The notes below the pieces were generated by a model that ran no database searches, was not told the origin of the DNA, and saw nothing but the letters and a program-made list of their open reading frames with translations. A stretch of 5,572 bases of DNA from Flavobacteria bacterium RIFCSPLOWO2_12_FULL_31_7. Lineage in GTDB: Bacteria; Bacteroidota; Bacteroidia; Flavobacteriales; Flavobacteriaceae. The position numbers were made by a program, and so were the translations under genes. The stretch spans positions 1-5,572 of the forward strand of contig MGWJ01000175.1 of NCBI GenBank assembly GCA_001800945.1, given 5' to 3'. Shown in pieces: positions 1 to 5,259 of the stretch (position 1 is the first letter of the stretch; each line of letters begins with the position of its first letter).

Positions 1-315
1 TGCTGCGTTAGAACCATTGTGAGGAGCAACAGGTGTACCACAAGTATCTGAACCACCTTGCCAACCTTCAATCCAACTTTGTGTACCTAAAACGTTGTTA
101 AACGTTCCATCAGTATTAAAAACATATAAATCATCAAAGAAACAAGCCCTCGTAGTTACATCAGTCAAACTATTCGCAAACCAAGAGGTGTCGCCTTGAT
201 TAGGACCAACTCCAAATGCACCAGCTTGTGGACTCATCTTCCAAGTTCCTTCTAAAGTTTGCGCATTTCCTAAAGAAATTATCAAAATAAAAATAAATAA
301 GGTAATTTTTTTCAT
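1..315 (-). CDS. Secreted protein, N-terminal 105 residues (partial, runs off left edge)
   Basis: The frame is open from an ATG at 315 down to position 1, so only the N-terminal 105 residues are visible. Residues 1-18 form a signal peptide: Lys2-Lys3, a hydrophobic core of Ile/Leu/Phe (4-13), then S-L-G-N-A with likely cleavage between Ala18 and Gln19, a common flavobacterial pattern. The mature part starts LEGTWKMSPQAGAFGVGP, rich in Gly, Trp and aromatics, and carries FFDDLYVFNTDGTF (59-72), an acidic/DG-rich stretch that could bind metal, plus two Cys (58, 92) able to form a disulfide after export. From memory, very similar sequence occurs near the N-terminus or as a repeated module in flavobacterial secreted proteins, including polysaccharide-active enzymes and type IX secretion cargo. 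No catalytic domain is visible here, so I assign no function. It is divergent from uvrA, and there is no sign of a frameshift. Confidence 0.85.
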   Translation of the reverse strand, partial: MKKITLFIFILIISLGNAQTLEGTWKMSPQAGAFGVGPNQGDTSWFANSLTDVTTRACFFDDLYVFNTDGTFNNVLGTQSWIEGWQGGSDTCGTPVAPHNGSNAA

Positions 316-350
316 AATATTTAATTTTTTGGGTTATTATTTATTAATTG

Positions 351-379
351 TAAAATTAAAGCTTACTTTTTTTAAACAA
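351..379 (-). promoter_or_regulatory. Candidate promoter for the minus-strand secreted-protein gene
   Basis: Read on the minus strand, TTG (379-377) is followed after 18 nt by TAATTTTA (358-351). This fits the Bacteroidetes layout TTG-N17-23-TAnnTTTG with one mismatch at the last base of the -7 box. Transcription would start near 344 and give a leader of about 28 nt. The region is very AT-rich, so a chance match is likely enough to keep confidence low. Confidence 0.3.
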
Positions 380-392
380 TTGATTTCGTTGA

Positions 393-526
393 TATACAAA
401 CTATACACTTTATACTTTCTATAGAATCTACTAAAACCATAATAATCAATAGAAAAAAGAATCAAAATTCAACTCAATACTAACATTTAAAAACCAAACT
501 ACACCTATGTGTATAGTTCATGTATA
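393..526. repeat. Spaced inverted repeat, possible operator pair
   Basis: The left arm at 393-408 reads TATACA-AACTATACAC. The right arm at 509-526 reads GTGTATAGTT-ca-TGTATA. The right arm is the exact reverse complement of the left over 16 bases, apart from a 2-nt insertion (ca, 519-520). About 100 nt lie between the arms. The right arm also holds TGTATAGTT twice as a direct repeat (510-518 and 521-529, period 11, about one helical turn). A palindromic CTATAG (419-424) and TATAC (411-415) lie just inside the left arm. The position between two divergent genes suggests binding sites for a regulator. A decayed element end is an alternative. No regulator is identifiable. Confidence 0.5.
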
Positions 527-606
527 GTTTTTAACATTTGAATTTCTGTACGAAAACGTTAACTTATATATTTGTTTTGGTAAAAAAACGCTAAAAATTA
601 AACTAA

Positions 607-638
607 CTGTCATTTTAGCTTAACAATTCTTATCTTTG
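607..638 (+). promoter_or_regulatory. uvrA promoter, Bacteroidetes type
   Basis: TATCTTTG at 631-638 matches the TAnnTTTG consensus of the primary Bacteroidetes sigma factor exactly. The -33 element is weak: CTG at 607-609, with a 21-nt spacer, differs by one base from TTG. The predicted transcription start is near 645, giving a leader of about 18 nt before the ATG at 663. The leader is A-rich and lacks a Shine-Dalgarno sequence, as is usual in this phylum. The -7 box overlaps the in-frame TTG at 636, which rules that codon out as the translation start for this transcript. Confidence 0.6.
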
Positions 639-662
639 CAAATCTTTAATAAAAACACAACG

Positions 663-3470
663 ATGCAACCTGATTTTTCTACTTTAGAACCCAAAAAATT
701 CATATTGATAAAAGGTGCACAATTGCACAATTTAAAAAATATTGATGTAGCCATTCCAAGAAATCAAATGGTAGTTATTACTGGACTATCAGGTTCTGGA
801 AAATCAAGTTTAGCCTTTGATACTTTGTATGCAGAAGGTCAACGTCGATATGTTGAAAGTTTATCTTCTTATGCGCGTCAATTCTTAGGGAAATTAGACA
901 AACCTAAAGTAGAATACATTAAAGGAATCGCTCCAGCTATCGCTATTGAACAAAAAGTAAACACAACGAATGCGCGTTCAACAGTTGGAACTTCAACCGA
1001 AATTTACGATTATTTAAAATTATTATATGCTCGAATTGGTAGAACATATTCTCCAATTTCTGGTGAAGAAGTCAAAAAACATACCGTTTCAGATGTAGTC
1101 AAACACATTCAATCTTTAGAAATTGATTCGAAATGGTTATTATTGGCTCCGATTCATTTAGAAGAAGGCAGAAAATTACATGATAAACTAAAAGTCTTAT
1201 TACAACAAGGTTTTGCTCGTGTTTTGGTTGACAATCAAACGGTTCGTTTAGACGATTTTGTTTCGACTTTAGAAATGATTGACGAAAACACAATGGCCGA
1301 CAAAGAAATTTTATTAGTCATTGATAGAATTGTAGTCAAATCTGATGAAGAATTCTTAAACCGAATTGCCGACGCGCTACAAATTGCTTTTTACGAAGGT
1401 AAAGGCGAATTGTATCTAAAAGAACCCGACACTTCTCAGCGTTCCATTTTTAACTCAAATTTCCAATTAGACGGCTTAGATTTCTTAGAACCTAACATCC
1501 ACTTATTCAGTTTTAATAATCCTTACGGTGCTTGTCCAACTTGTGAAGGTTACGGAAGTGTGATTGGAATTGATAGCGAATTAGTCGTACCAAACACGGC
1601 ACTTTCTGTTTATGAAAATGCGATTTTCCCTTGGCGTGGCGAAAGTATGGGTTGGTACAGAGATCAATTGGTAAATAATTCACATCATTTTGATTTCCCC
1701 ATTCACAAACCTTATTTCGAATTATCTGACGAACAAAAAGCAGTAATTTGGAACGGTAACAAATATTTCACAGGCTTAAACGAGTTTTTTAAAGATTTAG
1801 AAGCTAATAATTATAAAATTCAAAACCGTGTAATGCTTTCTCGTTACAGAGGAAAAACCAAATGTCATACTTGTAATGGTAAACGTTTACGTCCAGAAAC
1901 CAACAATATAAAAGTGGCTGGAAAAACCATTTCTGACTTAGTCGATTTGCCAATTATCAAACTAATTCCGTTTTTCAATACGATTGAATTATCAGAATAC
2001 GATTTAAAAGTAGCGAAACGTTTATTGTTAGAAATCAATAATAGATTACAGTTTTTAGATAATGTAGGTTTAAATTATTTGAGCTTAAACCGCCAATCAG
2101 CAACACTTTCTGGTGGTGAATCGCAACGAATTAACTTGGCAACATCTTTAGGAAGTTCGTTAGTAGGTTCGATGTATATTTTAGATGAGCCAAGTATCGG
2201 TTTACACCCAAAAGACACGGAAAAATTAATTGAAGTGTTGTTAAATTTAAAGAAATTAGGCAACACGGTTATTATCGTAGAACATGATGAAGATATCATG
2301 AAAGCTGCCGATATGATTATCGATATTGGTCCAGAAGCAGGAACTTTAGGTGGGAATTTAGTCGCACAAGGAACCTATGAAGAAATCTTAAAAGCTGATT
2401 CGTTAACTTCAAGATATTTAAACGGAAAAGAAGAAATTACGGTTCCGAAAAAACGCAGAAAATTCAAAAATCATATTGATGTTTTTGGTGCTCGCGAAAA
2501 TAATTTAAAAAACATAAATGTAACGTTTCCATTAGATTGCTTGACCGTAATTACTGGAGTTTCTGGAAGTGGAAAAAGTACGTTGGTGAAGAAAATCTTA
2601 TTCCCAGCAATGCAAAAAAAACTGACAGGTTTAGGAGAAAAAGCAGGACAATTTACCGATTTAGAAGGTAGTTTTTCACACATTAAAAACATCGAATACG
2701 TAGACCAAAATCCAATAGGAAGAAGTTCACGTTCGAATCCAGTAACATACATCAAAGCTTATGATGATATCAGAGAATTATACGCCAAACAAACAACATC
2801 AAAATTAAGAAATTACCAAGCTAAACATTTCTCTTTTAATGTAGATGGTGGCCGTTGCGAAACTTGTAAAGGTGATGGAGAAGTTACGATTGAAATGCAA
2901 TTTATGGCCGATGTGCATTTAGAATGTGAAACCTGTAACGGAAAACGCTTCAAGAAAGAAGTCTTAGAAGTCAATTTCGAAGGTAAAAACATCGACGATT
3001 TATTAAAAATGACTATCGATGAGGCCGTGACATTCTTCGAAACACATGGCCAAACTAAAATTACACAAAAATTACAGCCGCTAAAAGATGTTGGTTTAGG
3101 CTATGTTCAATTAGGACAATCATCTTCTACGCTTTCTGGTGGTGAAGCACAACGTATCAAATTGGCTTCGTTTTTAGTCAAAGGTGCGACCAAAGAAAAA
3201 ATGCTTTTCGTATTTGATGAACCAACGACTGGATTACATTTTCATGATATTAAAAAATTATTAAAATCTTTCGAAGCTTTAATTGAAAGAGGACATTCTA
3301 TTATCGTAATTGAACACAATTTAGAACTAATAAAATGCGCGGATTACATCATAGACATAGGTCCAGAAGGTGGTGAAAATGGCGGACAATTAGTCGCCTT
3401 TGGAACTCCGGAAGAAGTCGCGAAAAATAAAAAATCTTTGACTGGTAAGTATTTAGCAGAAAAATTGTAA
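663..3470 (+). CDS. uvrA: Excinuclease ABC subunit UvrA
   Basis: UvrA is the DNA-damage-sensing ATPase of nucleotide excision repair; as a dimer it loads UvrB at lesions and leaves before UvrC incises. From ATG 663 the protein has 935 residues, close to the roughly 940 of E. coli. I reject the in-frame TTG at 636 because it lies inside the -7 box. There are two ABC ATPase modules. Module 1 has Walker A GLSGSGKSS (41-49), signature LSGGE (482-486) and Walker B with D508-E509. Module 2 has Walker A GVSGSGKST (632-640), DQNP (681-684), signature LSGGE (824-828) and Walker B with D852-E853. The UvrB-binding and insertion regions lie at roughly 115-280. Further Cys pairs are CPTC (291-294) and CHTC (401-404). 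The C-terminal zinc finger is complete (C732, C735, C755, C758). The N-terminal finger keeps only its second CxxC; the expected first pair, around 263-272, is absent. The frame is intact, and the next ORF starts 21 nt downstream. Confidence 0.98.
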   Translation: MQPDFSTLEPKKFILIKGAQLHNLKNIDVAIPRNQMVVITGLSGSGKSSLAFDTLYAEGQRRYVESLSSYARQFLGKLDKPKVEYIKGIAPAIAIEQKVNTTNARSTVGTSTEIYDYLKLLYARIGRTYSPISGEEVKKHTVSDVVKHIQSLEIDSKWLLLAPIHLEEGRKLHDKLKVLLQQGFARVLVDNQTVRLDDFVSTLEMIDENTMADKEILLVIDRIVVKSDEEFLNRIADALQIAFYEGKGELYLKEPDTSQRSIFNSNFQLDGLDFLEPNIHLFSFNNPYGACPTCEGYGSVIGIDSELVVPNTALSVYENAIFPWRGESMGWYRDQLVNNSHHFDFPIHKPYFELSDEQKAVIWNGNKYFTGLNEFFKDLEANNYKIQNRVMLSRYRGKTKCHTCNGKRLRPETNNIKVAGKTISDLVDLPIIKLIPFFNTIELSEYDLKVAKRLLLEINNRLQFLDNVGLNYLSLNRQSATLSGGESQRINLATSLGSSLVGSMYILDEPSIGLHPKDTEKLIEVLLNLKKLGNTVIIVEHDEDIMKAADMIIDIGPEAGTLGGNLVAQGTYEEILKADSLTSRYLNGKEEITVPKKRRKFKNHIDVFGARENNLKNINVTFPLDCLTVITGVSGSGKSTLVKKILFPAMQKKLTGLGEKAGQFTDLEGSFSHIKNIEYVDQNPIGRSSRSNPVTYIKAYDDIRELYAKQTTSKLRNYQAKHFSFNVDGGRCETCKGDGEVTIEMQFMADVHLECETCNGKRFKKEVLEVNFEGKNIDDLLKMTIDEAVTFFETHGQTKITQKLQPLKDVGLGYVQLGQSSSTLSGGEAQRIKLASFLVKGATKEKMLFVFDEPTTGLHFHDIKKLLKSFEALIERGHSIIVIEHNLELIKCADYIIDIGPEGGENGGQLVAFGTPEEVAKNKKSLTGKYLAEKL

Positions 3471-3491
3471 TTTCGATAAAATTTCAAGATT

Positions 3492-3626
3492 ATGAATATG
3501 TCAAAACTAATTGAGGAATATAATTCAGATATTTTAAAAGCAGAAGAAGATATAAAAAACAGTAATACCATTTCTCATGAAGATGTAAAATCCAAAATTG
3601 AGGAATTGAAAATCAAAACTGTTTAA
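3492..3626 (+). CDS. Small 44-residue ORF, possible orphan antitoxin fragment
   Basis: The ORF starts with ATG at 3492 (a second ATG at 3498 would give 42 residues) and ends with TAA at 3624-3626. The product is soluble, highly charged and helical in character: LIEEYNSDILKAEEDIKN, then a short break with S-H-E-D, then a Lys/Glu-rich helix. There is no signal peptide, Cys or membrane segment. The pattern of a helix with EYN..I..AE..I, then a turn with (S/T)HE(D/E)V, then a helix is reminiscent of the C-terminal part of small Bacteroidetes antitoxins paired with RelE/ParE toxins. The N-terminal DNA-binding or dimerisation half of a full antitoxin (about 70-80 residues) is missing, and no toxin gene follows. 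It sits 21 nt after uvrA and 15 nt before the PagL-like gene, so it may be translated from a shared transcript. Function is unassigned; it could also be a fortuitous ORF or a relic. Confidence 0.5.
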   Translation: MNMSKLIEEYNSDILKAEEDIKNSNTISHEDVKSKIEELKIKTV

Positions 3627-3641
3627 ACAATTAGTCCCAAA

Positions 3642-4853
3642 ATGAACAAAATAATATTCTTTTTCTTATTGGGAATTACGAGTATATTCGCTCAAAAAAA
3701 ACACATTTTTGCCGAATATTCCATTGGTGAAACTTCATCAGCAGATAATACTTTCATAAAACTAAAAGCTAGTCAAACCGTTGGAATAGGTTTCGGAATC
3801 CAACATAATGATTCTTTAAACTGGGTCAAACATTTGCGAAATCCTTATACTGGTGTGATTTTACAAGTGGCTAATCACGGAAATACCGATAAAATAGGAT
3901 ATTCTGTTTCGCTTTTACCTTATATCGAAAAACCTATTCTTCTTAAAAACGAAAAACTAAAATTACTTTCTGCTATTGGAATTGCCTATCATACCAAAAA
4001 ATATGATTTTAATGAAAATTGGCAAAACAAAGCCATTTCAACCGATTTTACTTATGCTTTCCGCTTGGGTTTATATTACAATATTTTCCAAAAAAACAAC
4101 TTTCAATCAAGGATAAACATCAACTATTTACATTATTCCAATGGTCATATTCAATGGCCAAATAACGGAATCAATACGTTAGCTCTTGGTTTAAACATCA
4201 CGTATGACGGATTCAATAAAGACAGTAATTCAATTGAAAAAGTAGTTTCTAAAAAGGATATTCAAAAAAGCAAACAATCGTTCATTTCGGTTCAAACTGG
4301 AATTGGAGAACACGCTTTATATCGCTTTTACAATTACAGAAGAAATGTCTATTCAATAGATTTTATGTATGGAAAAATCTTTAACAAAACGCACAAAGTG
4401 GGTTTAGGTGTATATATGAGAAATTACACGAATAACTACAAATATATTAAAGAAGGAAATAATTTAGTCTCACAAGATTATCCTGAACTTCAAAAAAATC
4501 CATTCTTAAATTCAAGCAGCATCGGAATTGGTTTAAACTACGAATTATTAATGCAACACGTAGCAATAGAAACTGAAGTAGGTCTAACCCTATTCCGACC
4601 ATTTTTCCCAGCCGAATTCCGTTTAGACGCCACTTTAATCAATAAACAAACTGGACTTTACGAAAACGGAAAAGCAGAAGGCTCAACCTACACACTCAAA
4701 CGTTTTGTCTCAGGAAAATTAGGATTAAAATACTATTTATTCAACACCTACAAACAACCAAAAAACAACTTTTACGTTGGTGGACATATCGTTTCCAGAC
4801 TAGGACAAGCGGATTATAGTGAGTTTACGTTGGGATACATTCATACTTTTTAA
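3642..4853 (+). CDS. Outer-membrane beta-barrel protein with N-terminal PagL-like (acyloxyacyl hydrolase) domain
   Basis: PagL enzymes sit in the outer membrane and remove the 3-O-linked acyl chain from lipid A. This 403-residue product begins with a signal peptide (hydrophobic 4-15, likely cleavage between Ala17 and Gln18). Residues about 18-190 alternate polar and apolar like barrel strands, and include HYSNGHIQWPNNGIN (164-178), which matches the PagL active-site strand HxSN....PN.GI. His164 and Ser166 correspond to catalytic His126 and Ser128 of Pseudomonas PagL. The position of Glu140 is Asn178 here, so the triad is incomplete by this alignment. A Lys/Ser-rich linker (about 191-212) leads to a second barrel-like half (about 213-403) with many aromatic and Gly positions and a C-terminal Phe403 typical of outer-membrane proteins; it lacks the HxS motif. 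PagL itself is only about 150-175 residues. The start is the only ATG preceding the signal peptide. The gene may be co-transcribed with uvrA, and lipid A deacylation is inferred rather than shown. Confidence 0.8.
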   Translation: MNKIIFFFLLGITSIFAQKKHIFAEYSIGETSSADNTFIKLKASQTVGIGFGIQHNDSLNWVKHLRNPYTGVILQVANHGNTDKIGYSVSLLPYIEKPILLKNEKLKLLSAIGIAYHTKKYDFNENWQNKAISTDFTYAFRLGLYYNIFQKNNFQSRININYLHYSNGHIQWPNNGINTLALGLNITYDGFNKDSNSIEKVVSKKDIQKSKQSFISVQTGIGEHALYRFYNYRRNVYSIDFMYGKIFNKTHKVGLGVYMRNYTNNYKYIKEGNNLVSQDYPELQKNPFLNSSSIGIGLNYELLMQHVAIETEVGLTLFRPFFPAEFRLDATLINKQTGLYENGKAEGSTYTLKRFVSGKLGLKYYLFNTYKQPKNNFYVGGHIVSRLGQADYSEFTLGYIHTF

Positions 4854-4891
4854 TTTTCCCTATTTAACAGAAATTACCGAAAAATAAAAAA

Positions 4892-4933
4892 CTTTGCGAA
4901 CTTTGCGTAAATCCTTGTGCTCTTTGCGGTAAA
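4892..4933 (+). repeat. CTTTGCG tandem repeat block (two 21-nt units)
   Basis: CTTTGCG occurs exactly at 4892-4898, 4901-4907 and 4922-4928, with a degenerate CTTGTGC at 4914-4920. The block can be read as two 21-nt units (4892-4912 and 4913-4933) that match at 14 of 21 positions, each holding two heptamers. Similar CTTTGCG/CTTAGCG strings are, as I remember, widespread between genes of Flavobacterium. Function is unknown. Confidence 0.7.
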
Positions 4934-4982
4934 AACTCACCACAACGTGTCCACACAGTTTGTCACCCTGAAAGGGTCTCAC
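4933..4982 (+). repeat. Dispersed repeat, copy 1
   Basis: The outer part AAACTCACCACAAC (4933-4946) matches copy 2 at 13 of 14 positions. The core beginning TTTGTCACCCTGAAAGGG (4959-4982) matches copy 2 at 21 of 24. Between them are 12 nt (4947-4958), against one base in copy 2. The core holds a perfect 5-bp hairpin, ACCCT-GAA-AGGGT (4965-4977). Confidence 0.75.
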
Positions 4983-4994
4983 GCAATCAAAACC

Positions 4995-5020
4995 AATCCT
5001 TTCAAATCCTTAAAATCTGC
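4995..5020 (+). repeat. Short AATCCTT/AATCTGC tandem block
   Basis: AATCCTT occurs at 4995-5001 and 5005-5011, followed by AATCTGC at 5014-5020 and GTG, so the period is 9-10 nt. It resembles another short intergenic repeat type that I remember from Flavobacterium. With only three degenerate units the call is modest. Confidence 0.45.
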
Positions 5021-5133
5021 GTGCCCATCAACAATATTTTGTTACTATAAAATCGAAGATACATCAAAATTAAAGAATCTCAAGCAAAACAATTCACATA
5101 AAACATTAAAAGGAAATAATAAGAGATGATTTA

Positions 5134-5145
5134 CAGCATGACAAA
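5134..5145 (-). repeat. Inverted partial copy of the TTTGTCA..CTG repeat end
   Basis: CAGCATGACAAA on the plus strand reads TTTGTCATGCTG on the minus strand, matching the start of the repeat cores (TTTGTCACCCTG at 4959, TTTGTCACACTG at 5206) at 10 of 12 positions against copy 1. With copy 1 it would bound a segment of about 187 bp (4959-5145) with inverted ends. The match is short and may be chance. Confidence 0.4.
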
Positions 5146-5160
5146 CGTTGGGTTTAATTT

Positions 5161-5182
5161 ATTCGAAAAATTCGATAATTCG
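5161..5182 (+). repeat. ATTCG triple repeat
   Basis: ATTCG occurs at 5161-5165, 5170-5174 and 5178-5182, spaced 9 and 8 nt, followed by CGGCA. The first two units also form a small TCGAA-AAA-TTCGA hairpin (5163-5175). The block looks like a worn version of an ATTCG-GTGGCA type intergenic repeat that I remember from flavobacteria. Confidence 0.45.
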
Positions 5183-5190
5183 CGGCAGTC

Positions 5191-5229
5191 AAACTCACCT
5201 CAACATTTGTCACACTGAAAGGGTTTTAC
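5191..5229 (+). repeat. Dispersed repeat, copy 2
   Basis: The outer part AAACTCACCTCAAC (5191-5204) and a core beginning TTTGTCACACTGAAAGGG (5206-5229) match copy 1 in the same order and orientation, starting 258 bp downstream of it. The core hairpin is broken here: ACACT can no longer pair fully with AGGGT. Its TTTG (5206-5209) falls at the right distance to act as the uvrB -33 element. Confidence 0.75.
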
Positions 5230-5237
5230 TAACTTCG
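5207..5237 (+). promoter_or_regulatory. Candidate uvrB promoter
   Basis: TTG at 5207-5209, a 20-nt spacer and TAACTTCG at 5230-5237 match TTG-N17-23-TAnnTTTG with one mismatch (C for T at the seventh base of the -7 box). Transcription would start near 5244 and give a leader of about 16 nt before the ATG at 5260. The -33 element lies inside repeat copy 2. A second, weaker TAACTTCT lies at 5244-5251. No Shine-Dalgarno sequence is present. Confidence 0.4.
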
Positions 5238-5259
5238 CAATTCTAACTTCTTACTTTAT

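Larger units (their letters stand above)
316..662. other. Divergent intergenic region between the secreted-protein gene and uvrA
   Basis: These 347 bases separate two divergent start codons. They are strongly AT-rich and contain no credible ORF; the ATG at 507, for example, meets a TAG after six codons. They hold a weak minus-strand promoter (351-379), a cluster of TATAC/GTATA motifs including a spaced inverted repeat (393-526), and the uvrA promoter (607-638). A second exact TAnnTTTG match, TATATTTG at 567-574, has its nearest upstream TTG (538-540) 26 nt away, longer than usual, so it is at best an auxiliary uvrA promoter. I see no RNA gene or transposon end here. Confidence 0.7.
4854..5259. 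other. Non-coding, repeat-rich region between the PagL-like gene and uvrB
   Basis: About 406 bases hold no convincing gene. From left to right they contain: an A/T-rich stretch with no clear terminator hairpin (4854-4890); a CTTTGCG tandem block (4892-4933); a first copy of a CTCACC...TTTGTCAC..TGAAAGGGT element (4933-4982); an AATCCTT/AATCTGC block (4995-5020); a featureless AT-rich stretch (5021-5133); an inverted partial copy of the TTTGTCA end (5134-5145); an ATTCG triplet block (5161-5182); and a second copy of the element (5191-5229) ending where the candidate uvrB promoter begins. Open frames crossing this region have codon content dictated by the repeats and are not called. Confidence 0.75.

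Noticed and set aside
567..574. TATATTTG as the main uvrA promoter
   Set aside because: It matches the -7 consensus, but the nearest TTG upstream is 26 nt away and the leader would be over 80 nt. The TATCTTTG at 631 is better placed. A minor role remains possible.
636..662. Nine-residue N-terminal extension of UvrA from TTG 636
   Set aside because: The TTG is part of the perfect TATCTTTG promoter box; ATG 663 is preferred.
2471..2755. 94-codon minus-strand open frame inside uvrA, and similar ones at 1099-1293, 2075-2299 and 3344-3571
   Set aside because: They are antisense to uvrA (the last also covers the start of orf44), read like complements of its conserved motifs, and have no promoter or recognisable product.
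4854..4890. Rho-independent terminator after the PagL-like gene
   Set aside because: No GC-rich stem followed by a T run is present; the T-rich and A-rich strings are ordinary AT-rich sequence.
4917..5129. 70-codon open frame starting at GTG inside the repeat region
   Set aside because: It starts within the CTTTGCG block and runs through repeat copy 1 and the AATCCTT block. It has no promoter at a fitting distance, no recognisable domain, and a composition set by the repeats.
5126..5220. Short open frame beginning ATG at 5126 and ending in TGA inside repeat copy 2
   Set aside because: About 30 codons lying entirely over repeats, with no coding signature or leader.
4892..5229. CRISPR array
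   Set aside because: Repeat units are 7-24 nt, degenerate and of several types, without regular spacers or adjacent cas genes.
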